Assembly (NCBI GenBank): GCA_029204045.2
Contig: JAQNDB010000459.1
Coordinates: forward strand, 20,159-84,158
Source of the DNA: Tillandsia leiboldiana
Taxonomy: Eukaryota; Streptophyta; Magnoliopsida; Poales; Bromeliaceae
Length of the DNA stretch: 64,000 bases
Direction of reading: 5' to 3'
Position numbers and translations under genes: made by a program. The notes below the pieces were generated by a model. It was not told the origin of the DNA, did no database searches, and worked only from the letters and a program-made list of their open reading frames with translations. Positions within the stretch are counted from its first letter, which is position 1, and each line of letters starts with the position of its first letter. Below are positions 44,921 to 53,417 of the stretch, piece by piece.

Positions 44921-45697
44921 CCTAAGTTGCACGGTGACGACGGCGGGCCGACGGAAACGATGGAGACGGAGACGGAGAAGACAACAAAAGTACGAAAAAC
45001 CCCAAAGATGCTACAAACGTTAAAATCACTCACCGGATAATCCGACGGGAGAGTCGTCCGATCGCGTTCTTGCTTCCGGTACGTGGTTCGGGGTGATCGG
45101 ATCCCGCCGTCTTCTTCCTCTTTCTTTCCTCCGGTTAGGGTTCCGCCTTTTTCTTTTCCTTCCGTTCTCTCGGTTAGGGTTTCGTTTTCCTCTTTTACGA
45201 AAAGTTGGATTTTCCTCTCTCGTACGTACAATTAAATTTCGTTTTTACTTTCCGTCACCGAATAATTAATTATTTAATTAATTATTCCTACGAGATAAAC
45301 TCCCACCTTTTAATCTCCGTCACTAATTAATTAATTCCTTAATTAATTAATCCTACGGGATAACCCACCTTGTAATACCCGTAACCGAATAACTAATTCT
45401 CTAACTAATTAATCGCACGAGATAAGCCCACCTTTTCCTCGGAAAATGTGCAGGATATTTTACACAGATTCCGATGCACGTTAAGTCACCGCGACACTAA
45501 AAACCCTGTTCCGGGAGATTCCTACATCGGATTTCAGATCCGATTGCACCGTCGGTCATCATTTTTCGTGCTCTTTCACAGAAAAATACTCATTCAACAC
45601 ACTGGCCGACTTACAAAAACTCGATAATTTCGATTCACTCAAAGGGGTACTTTATTAGAAGGGGGGTAAAATATTACTAAAAAGCCGTGTCATTACA

Positions 45698-45702
45698 AGC
45701 TC
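45698..45702. repeat. Target-site duplication AGCTC, right of B2
   Basis: Follows the LTR end ATTACA and matches 35831-35835. Confidence 0.95.
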
Positions 45703-45895
45703 AATAGGGAAGTCGACCTCTCGTTCAGGTGGCATCCCAGGGAGTTCCGCCGGAAATTCATCCGAGAATTCCCTTATGACTGGGATGTCAGACCTAGCTT
45801 ATACTGCGGCCCCACGCGACCTATCGGTCTCCTGGGCCCCTAATTATAAGGTGAGGGGTGGGGCCCATTTAACCCTGAACTCTCACTAAGACGAT
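45703..45895 (-). pseudogene. B1 pol N-terminal segment and start of the non-coding segment
   Basis: The minus strand encodes PEREVDFPIEL, continuing directly into the pol frame at 35835 if B2 and one AGCTC are removed. Upstream (45790-45895) it matches B2 41480-41570 and turns non-coding. ACGAT at 45891-45895 is the probable left target duplication of D. Confidence 0.82.
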
Positions 45896-46117
45896 TGTAG
45901 TACTCGGAAAAAATTGTGTTAGTGTAAAGAGTGTTTTTTCAGGTGCGAATGTGTGCGAGGAAACAAAATTAACCTTAGTGGGGTGTACCGGTGTACGGTG
46001 GGCACAGTTGCCGAAGCACAAATTCTGCCTTTCCAATCCGAGTCTGATCTCGGAAATCTGAGGTCGCCAGTGCGACCGTCTCATCGAATCGAGTGGAAAT
46101 GGTATAGACCATTTGCT

Positions 46118-46134
46118 GATCCGACGGTCGGATC
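46118..46134 (+). other. 17-bp palindrome in U3 of LTR D
   Basis: GATCCGACGGTCGGATC is a perfect inverted repeat with a one-base centre. LTR C has GATCCGACCGTTGGATC at 29582-29598, at a similar distance from its start. Confidence 0.75.
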
Positions 46135-48654
46135 GTCCGGAAATCAGCAAGAAAACTAGTGGGACCCACGACTTAAGTGAATAGTAAAATAAATAGTAAC
46201 CCCTGTTTTCGGTCCCCTCTCGATCGGTCGTTGGCCATTTCACTGTCCAAAATCCAAACCTAGCAGTATGAGTAGACGATTCTAGCTAATTTTGACGTTC
46301 TGAGCGCAATGGCGCTGACGGAATTTTCGTTTGACGTTCCTAGAGTCCTGAGAAGCGTGCCAAACTGTGTAATGGGATAGCATTTATGGACCGAGAAATT
46401 ATCCGGGCATGTTGTCGAAAAACAAAAATCTCTACCTGATAGGTTTCGTCGAGCCGGACGTCGTGGCGAAGTCCTTTTTTCGATTCGACGACTAAAATGT
46501 CTCGAAAAGCATGAAATATAGTGGAAAATGCGACGTTTTGCGCATTACACCCTGAATTTATGCCTCGTTTTGCGTGCCACCACTGTGGTGAGGGACCTAG
46601 GTGTGAATGAGGCATGCTGTGAGGGACTGAACACTTAATATCAAGTGGTGGAGGGTTAAATTGCAAATATTGCCATACACTATATAACAAATGTCCTCGA
46701 GCTAGGTTTCCATAAACCCTAACCCTGTAGCCGTAAGCCCAGCCGCAGCTACAACCGCATCCCCTCATTCTGCCGCACTCCACGGAGGTAGCGCACCGGC
46801 TGCCGCCGCCGATCCGTCCCGGGAGAAGCCCAAGAAGGTCAATAGCAACCTTAGTCTCTCGGGTGGTTGGTGTTGGGAAGGTGTTTTGGAGGTTTGATTG
46901 GACAAAACTTCAACTGAGAAGTCCTCTGAGTCGACGCGACCGAGCCAGGGGTTTCCCGACGTCGGGCGCCGCCGAGCTCCGCTGCGGCCATCTTCTTCTT
47001 CTTCCTCTCTCCGGCGAGGTAAGAAGTTTGAATTTTGTTATTTTTATTTGGCCCAAGGATCCTGGGGTAGCCTCCTAACCTTGAGTAGACCATACCTGTG
47101 AAGCCCGAGCCGTCGCCGTTGTCCCGATTGCCGGCGGGAGAACTCCATCGCCGGAAAAGCAAGATTTGACCGAGATCGATCACGGGCTTCATCCGACCGA
47201 CAAAATCAAGATCAAGACCGTTGATTTTGGTCTTCTCGGTGACTACAAGCTGCTTCCAAAGTTTAGAGCTGATCGGTGGAGGATCCGCGGAGTTTCGGCA
47301 TGCCCTAGAACCGGCTTTTCTTCACCATGGCCGAACCTCGCCGTCCGGCGCCGCCGCTCACCCGCGACGCCGGCCACCACCACAGGAAGCACCGCAGCAT
47401 CGAGAGGGACACTTTTGTCCAAGTTGGAGGGCCTCTTGTGCCGCCGGCCGGAATCCGCCATTAGAGGGCCTGGTTTTGCCGAGCTTGAGCTCCGGCGATC
47501 GCCGGGGTTCCGCGCAGTGGGTAAGTGACCGAGGTGAGTTCTTTGGACACTAATGGAGCTTCCTATCATGTTGCATGGAAGTTTGAACGTAGGGTTTCTT
47601 CTCACTGTTGTTGCACCCGTTGTTGCAGCCGAGCTCGGACTCCGGCCGCCGCCGTCTCACTTGGACTCCGGCCACCTACCCAGGTGAGTTGTTTGCACCT
47701 TATGGAAGGTTTCCATCAAGTTGTTTTAAGACAAGTAACCCTTATAATCAAGGTTGGTTCAAACTCCTCATGAAAACGAATTGTTAGAGGTTTCTCGGCT
47801 CCGGCCGCCGCCGCCGAACCTGGCTTGGTCCAAACCACTTCTGGAAGTACCCTTATACTGATGCTCACCTTTGTTGGCACTCTACTCCAGGTTTGATCCA
47901 AGTTTGTCCAAACCGAGCTTTTGCCTTGAAGTGGTGTTGCCCCGGCGATCTTCCCGGCCACTCTCCGGCAGCTCTAAGGTGAGCCCTAGATTTTGTAGAC
48001 CTCAGTAGACATGGTGCTCAAGTTTAATTCCAATTTGATCAAGTGTGTGTGTTGTTGTAACATAATGGCTACTTTGGACTTAGAAGTTTATGGGCCAACT
48101 TTGCCCATGGGCCTTGTGCTGGCCTAAGCTTGTGAGCACGGGTTCCGCCTCGTCAAACCAGACGCGCTGAAATTTACGGCGCTGTCTTTGGCTTCCTGGT
48201 TTGGAAGAACGAGCCAAAACAACGGTTAAAAAAGGTGTATCTATAGCAATAATTCAATAGAGGAATTTGTGTTTTGGTCCCAGTCGGCCCAAACATCAAA
48301 ATTATGATGTCTAGGGACAGCAGGTGTAGTTGGACGATATTTGGGTATTTTTAGAACGTTGGCGGGTCATGATTGGAGGTTCAATGGATTTTCGGGAATT
48401 TCGGTTTAAGCCTAGTTTCGGCTATGTTCCCCGTATTAGCGACATGTTAGTGTAGTGTTGTCGGGATGGATATGAGTGAGTCTAGTCCTGACTACAGTTT
48501 CTATTCAGGGCCCAGCTGTTCAGCACCAGCCGCCCAGTAGTCTGGTGAGAACTCGGGATCAGCCTACATTCAGGTGGGTTTTTATTTGGAGACTTAGCGT
48601 GGTATTTCCGACATTTGTAACTAACACTTTTGTGCATTTAACTGAGGTATTGTG

Positions 48655-48750
48655 GATAGTCTCTATGGTTCTTGTTATCTGACTATATGTAGATGATAGT
48701 CTCTATGGTTCTTGTTATCTGACTATATGTAGATGATAGTCTCTATGGGT
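48655..48750 (+). repeat. 40-bp tandem repeat in LTR D (2.4 copies)
   Basis: GATAGTCTCTATGGTTCTTG begins at 48655, 48695 and 48735 (last copy partial and diverged). Confidence 0.92.
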
Positions 48751-48793
48751 TTTGTTTTGGGGGCGTAGCGTCGGTTTTCCGGCAGTTGTTTTT

Positions 48794-48925
48794 ACTCTTG
48801 TTGATACGTTTGATGTTGCTAACGTGATAGTCGTTATAGTCTTATTTGTGAGTACTCTTGATGATACGTTTAATGTTGCTAACGCGATAGTCGTTATCGT
48901 TTTATTTGTGAGTATTCTTGGTATT
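48794..48925 (+). repeat. 60-bp tandem repeat in LTR D (2.2 copies)
   Basis: Units start ACTCTTGNTGATACGTTT at 48794 and 48854, with a partial third at 48914; copies differ at a few bases. Confidence 0.9.
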
Positions 48926-49080
48926 GTTGGTTACTTTGCTCGAGGCTGCAGCACGCGCACCCGCGGTTTGGCCACCGCAAAGGGTGCGCTTTTTCGGAAA
49001 AGTGGTTCATGACCCGTGTATACCCACTAGGACGGAGTGGGGCCCCTGTAGTTGTGGGGCTTGGATGCGCCATGGCGTGA

Positions 49081-49195
49081 GCGGTGCGACCCGTCGGTTT
49101 AGTTGTCCGACGTGGGAGCGGTGCGACCCGTTCGGTTTAGTTGTCCGACGTGGGAGCGGTGCGATCCGTCGGTTTAGTTGTCCGACGGGGTCGGG
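49081..49195 (+). repeat. 37-38-bp tandem repeat in LTR D (3 copies)
   Basis: GCGGTGCGAYCCGT starts at 49081, 49118 and 49156, each followed by TCGGTTTAGTTGTCCGACG, itself containing the inverted pair GTCGG/CCGAC. Confidence 0.9.
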
Positions 49196-49894
49196 CATTG
49201 CAGGTGTACCGGTGTCGGTGTTCGTTTTTACTTTTCCCTTTTGCAAGGGTGGTTGCTCCGGATAGGCTACGGTTGGATGTATTTCTTTACCCTGCTTTGT
49301 TATTATCATTATTGTTTAGTCGCTGACTTCCCACTTTGCGACAGGGTCCTACAGGGGGGAGAGTTAGGCGACGGTGAGGCCGCGGCAGGAGTTTCTGGGT
49401 CCCTGGAGACCCGAACAGTACTTTCTATCTTTCTTTCGCATTTCATTTACTTTTTGTAGACTGTGGTGTGGTTCTCGATACCCTCGTGGGGTCGGTGTGG
49501 ATGTCGGCATGGTGTTTAATGATTTATTTATTTTCCTTTCATCTCTGTTGGCCGCTTTAAGAAAAAAATAAAAGAGCAAACAAAAGAAAAGATTACGAAA
49601 ACTGTTTTCATAACTTGGGTGTCGGGTGGGCACCGTTTTCAAAACCTTGTGGATTTATGGATTTCGAAAATGGATTTCAAAACCTAAGTGTCGTGTGGGC
49701 ACTGTTTTCCAAAACCTCTGGGTTTATGTTGTTTTCAAAAAAGGGTTTTCAAAATATGGGCGCCGGGTGGGCGCCGTTTCAACAATTGTGGATTTATCCT
49801 TTTAAACTGATCGGCAGCATTTGTGAATGGGTGTATGTCTGAACTGTTGTGATTGAATCAATACCCGTTTTTAGATATTGTATGAGCCGCTACG

Positions 49895-49952
49895 CCGTGC
49901 ATATACAGGGGAGACTCTGTCCGTTTGCAGAGTGATCCTGTATATGTGGCGG
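49895..49952 (+). other. Conserved terminal hairpin, LTR D
   Basis: Arms CATATACAGG (49900-49909) and CCTGTATATG (49937-49946), with an inner CTCTG/CAGAG pair in the loop. Confidence 0.75.
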
Positions 49953-50061
49953 ATCTGGGCACGCACCGGGGAAGAAGGTTTTTCAAAAAAAAAATTCTAC
50001 GCGCCAAACACATACCTTTTTGTGAATCGTTTCCGCTAAAATAAACCCCCGGGGCGTGACA

Positions 50062-50288
50062 ATAGTGGTCTCTTATGCCCCGAAACCCTCCCGCGCACAT
50101 AGGCCGGGGAGGGTACGACTAATACTTAAGGATTTCTCCTCCCATTCCGCACTGGGCACGTCAGGGAGTAGGGAGGGGAAGAGACAAGGAAGAGAGAGAG
50201 AGTGTGAGAAAGAGAGTGTCAGAGGAAGGTGGAAAGCTTAGGTGTAACCGGTGTTCCTAAACCGAGAGGAAACCGAAGTTACCAGCTG
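50062..50288 (-). other. B1 non-coding segment right of D
   Basis: Continues the segment described at 41505-41820 of B2 with shared blocks (GGCCGGGGAGG, AGCTTAGGTGTAACCGGTG). No gene is seen. Confidence 0.7.
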
Positions 50289-51597
50289 TCACTGGTTCTG
50301 AGACATCGCGTCTTCCACCGTGGTAGTTCGGGGAGTCCGTCCACAACCCTTAGGCCAGTGACGTACGGCATGGCGGGGTAGGGACCTGGTGTCGTCATAA
50401 TCCGTCATGTGCTGACTGCCGTGTAGTTCCTTCTGTGGGTCGGGGGCTGCAGCATTCTCTGGTTCCCTGGGTTGCGGCGCCGGGGCAGTGGTAGCCGGTT
50501 TCTGGGGGCATGTGAAACGTGAGTGGCCCGGCTTGCCGCACCAAAAGCAGTGGTCGTGCCTCCAAGGGCAGCTCGTCACTCGATGCGCCCCATCACATAT
50601 GATGCACGGTGTCCCTAGCATTACATCAAAATCCTTCAGCGGGGGTTCACTACTAAGTCTCAAAGACATGACAGCCTTCCCAACCTTAGAGGGTAGGAAG
50701 GTAAACAACTATCCATTTCTAGGGGTCGTCCAAGGGTCTGAGCTGACATCGTACTACAAAGGGGTCTAACCCAACTAACTATGGGCAGAAGTGGTAACGC
50801 AAGAGGTGAAAAGGTGGGGTACTCCAGATGTCAAAAAAGGTCATATTCGAAAAGGGAAAGCAAAGGGTAGAGTGTCTCTGCTACTACTTCATCCGGGGCA
50901 GTGCGTCCTACGTCATGCCGTTGCGTGGGACCTCTTACCCGTGTCGCACCACTGAAGGGGCTATCCCCAAGTTCAGGGGCAGTAAGAGCGAAGATGCCCC
51001 GGCTTGCCACATCGGAGCAATGATCCTGCTTCCAGGAATAGTGGGTTACTTGGCGTGCTCCGCCGCAGACGTTGCCTGGTCGGTCTCCCCCGGTTCCGGT
51101 CCCTTCGTCGGCGTGCTTCTGGTTCCTTGCTGTGCCTTCGTATACTTGGGTGGTCGTCTCCCGATCTCCTACTGGTCGGGCGCATTGGTCAACTCCCGCT
51201 CTACCGAAGTGGCCCAGTCGACTACTTCTCAGGAGGCGGGTAACCCGTGTCGTTGTTATTCCATGTCTTCTGTGAGCGTTGGTAGTTGCCCGACCACGTC
51301 GTGCGATTGTTGTCAATGTAGCCGGTCCTCCGTAGCTGTCAAAACCGTCACTTCCATTCCCGCGCTCTTGATTAAAGACCAAGTCCGGGCCGTCATCCGT
51401 GTACACAAAGAAAACAAGTCAATCCTAGACTTAACTGGTCTAGCACCTAGACCTACAAACGCACCGAAATTGAACCCCTTTTTCCCCGTACACTCACGAT
51501 CTACTGCACCTACATCTTGGTTATCTCATGTTCTATTTGCTTGTGGCATCATGCATTGTGGATGTTGGTCACCGACTACTGTGGTTAAAGTTGTTTT
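50289..51597 (-). pseudogene. B1 gag remnant with zinc knuckles
   Basis: The frame 50289-50708 encodes CIICDGAHRVTSC and CFWCGKPGHSRFTC, the same double-knuckle arrangement as B2. A second motif, CGKPGHLRSYC, lies in another frame at about 50973-51030. The region between and upstream (51040-51597) has no consistent frame and no recognisable capsid domain. B1 and B2 differ in this region, so gag decayed or recombined separately in each. Confidence 0.65.
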
Positions 51598-51609
51598 TCT
51601 CTGATACCA
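51598..51609 (-). other. Primer-binding site of B1
   Basis: Minus strand TGGTATCAGAGA, seven bases from the LTR end; the same as in B2. Confidence 0.82.
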
Positions 51610-51616
51610 TTTAATC

Positions 51617-52576
51617 TGTCACGCCCCGGGGGTTTTTCGGTAAAGCTAAGCGGAAAAAGCGTATATATTTTTTTTCTTTATGAATAAGTATCGACCTCTC
51701 CCCAGTGCGTGTCAGACCCGCCACATATACAAATTCACTCTTCAATCGGACAGAGTCTCCTTTGTATATGCACGGCGTCACATTTACAACAGCAATAACA
51801 ACCACATTCTTTAACCACACAGTCATAGTGAACAAGGAAGGGAAGGTAATTTCATTCAATCACATCAGGAGTTTAACTACAGATTTTGCAAACGGTGTCC
51901 ACACGACACCCAGTTTTTGAAAACATTTACACATTCACACTAAAGCGGCCATACCTTTTTGAAAGGATAAATCCAGGGGTTTGCCAAGATTGTGCCCACA
52001 CGGCACTTAGTTTGGAAAGCATTTTCAAAACCATTTTGTTAGTTATAAACTATGCCGCATAAAAGTCCATAAAAGTATATCAAATCCACAATGCTAACCA
52101 ATTGACTATCCAACAACCCACATGATCCACATTCAAGCAAATTAACTAACAGTTAGACTGAAAGGAGAAATGAGATAAACCGAAACAGAAATAGCGTAAT
52201 AAAGCCTCATACGGCTAAGGTCCTCTCGACGCAGTCTCACCACCGTCCCAGTTATTATACCTAGTCGGACCTGTCACAGTGTGGGAAGTCAGTGACAAAT
52301 AAAGTAGATGTTTCAACAATTTATAATAGCTTTAAAATAAAACAAGTACATCGGAACCTTTCGCTTTTCGACCTCATGTGTTCACCTCACTTGATTTAAT
52401 TACACCTGGTACCTGTCGGGGAGTCGACGATCTCCCCTCGTGCACAATCACTTTACTTACATGATGCTTTTAACCCCTTTCACGGTACTAGAGCAGCACT
52501 TTTAGCTGGCGTGAAGGGGTCCCCACTGGCACCTACACAAATCGTGGGGCACACGGGTCATTCAGACCACTCTTCC
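51617..52576 (-). repeat. B1 5' LTR, terminal part up to the E insertion
   Basis: Nearly identical to B1 3' LTR 30253-31210 (for example GGATAGAG against GGACAGAG, CTACGGA against CTACAGA). Breaks after CACTCTTCC. Includes the terminal hairpin at 51718-51777 (arms 51724-51733 and 51761-51770). No gene. Confidence 0.92.
52572..52576. repeat. Target-site duplication CTTCC, left of E
   Basis: Last five bases of the B1 LTR before the E LTR start TGTAGTG. The partner is expected beyond 64000 and is seen inverted at 1151-1155. Confidence 0.85.
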
Positions 52577-53409
52577 TGTAGTGTTCTGGTTTTTCCCATG
52601 CAACTTTCCGATGAATCCACTATGCATAACACCTAGTGTTGGTGTCTAGCCCATGGTGCATCAAAGGAGTGCCAAGGATGGACCCTGTGAGACATTTGTA
52701 GCTGATTTGGCCTTCGGCTATATTTGCTGAAGTTTAGAAAATGATTTGGGCCAAACAGAGGTTGGATTTGGATTCAGCGCGGAAAAACGCTTGAAAACGG
52801 TTATTTGCTTGTTAAATTCGGAGTCCGGACGACCAAAAACGGGCTTCCGGAAGTTTTCGGGTCAATTCGGTGCATGGGGGGAGACCGTGGACCGGCCTGG
52901 AGCCACGTGGCGGCCTGTTATTGGCCGGCCAACGCAGCTCGGTCCACGGGGTTGCGCGGCGGGTGTATGGACCTTTGGCGGGCCACGTGGCGCGCCCGGA
53001 ATGGCGGGCGCAAGCAGCGCAGTCCGGGGAATTTTTCCGCGGCTTCGGTGGACCGGGTGTATGCTACGTGGAGGCATGCGACTGGCTGGCTCACGGGGGC
53101 ACGGTCCACGCAGTGCGCAGGCGGCGCCTCGGAGCGCGTGCGTGCAGGGCGCCAGGCGCGCTGTCGGCCGCGCTCGAGTACCGCCATGCGTCGGCCCGCG
53201 AGTGGCGGACCGTACCTACCACTTTGACCAAGTGGTGGCCACGCGGCGCGTTCCCAGTCGCCCTTTTCGCTGTCCACTGTTTGTGGGGGTACGTAGCTTG
53301 CGCAGGAACTTCCGGGCGCGTCGGACGGGAACCATCCGACCAGTTTTCGGATCCACAGCGCCCGAATCCGCGCGCCCGAATCCGGCCCAATACTGCGTTG
53401 GGCAGGGCC

Positions 53410-53417
53410 TATAAATA
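53410..53417 (+). promoter_or_regulatory. TATA box in E 5' LTR
   Basis: TATAAATA within CCTATAAATAGGC. In an LTR this should direct transcription of the genomic RNA starting a few tens of bases downstream. Confidence 0.8.

Larger units (their letters stand above)
35836..45697 (-). mobile_element. Complete Ty3/gypsy element B2 (9,862 bp) inside B1 pol
   Basis: Both LTRs, both target duplications, primer-binding site and polypurine-like tract are present. It is the same family as B1. Its pol contains several stops and a frameshift. Like B1, it has zinc knuckles but no DTG protease motif and only the end of a capsid domain. Confidence 0.95.
43058..45697 (-). repeat. B2 5' LTR (2,640 bp)
   Basis: From TGTCAAACCCC to GTGTCATTACA. 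Terminal hairpin at 43161-43220, GC-rich array at about 44445-44920 (shorter than in the 3' LTR), three AT-rich tandem units at 45235-45430. Confidence 0.93.
45896..50061 (+). mobile_element. Solo LTR D (4,166 bp) in the B1 leader region
   Basis: Starts TGTAGTACTCGG and ends GGGGCGTGACA, with no gag-pol inside. The left flank is ACGAT. The right flank would be ACAAT if the last three LTR bases overlap it, so the duplication is imperfect. Same broad family as C. Contents: U3 palindrome (46118-46134), GC-rich middle with exon-intron-like signals (46760-47990), tandem repeats (48655-48750, 48794-48920, 49081-49195) and terminal hairpin (49895-49952). Confidence 0.85.
30253..52576 (-). mobile_element. 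Ty3/gypsy chromovirus element B1, split by B2, D and E
   Basis: In minus-strand order: 5' LTR (51617-52576, continuing beyond E), primer-binding site, degenerate gag with zinc knuckles, a non-coding leader-like stretch, pol (45703-45893 joined to 33004-35835), polypurine-like tract and 3' LTR (30253-32967). The two LTR portions that can be compared are nearly identical. Net of B2 and D, the element is about 9 kb inside the window. It carries an intact pol but no recognisable protease or full capsid. Confidence 0.9.

Noticed and set aside
46340..48000. Captured host gene in LTR D
   Set aside because: Exon-like signals exist, but no frame gives a protein I can name, and C shares related blocks, so a family LTR origin is simpler. 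Kept as a low-confidence finding only.
50831..51604. 258-codon plus-strand frame opposite B1 gag
   Set aside because: Antisense to zinc-knuckle coding sequence (CGKPGHLRSYC on the minus strand), so it is a shadow frame.
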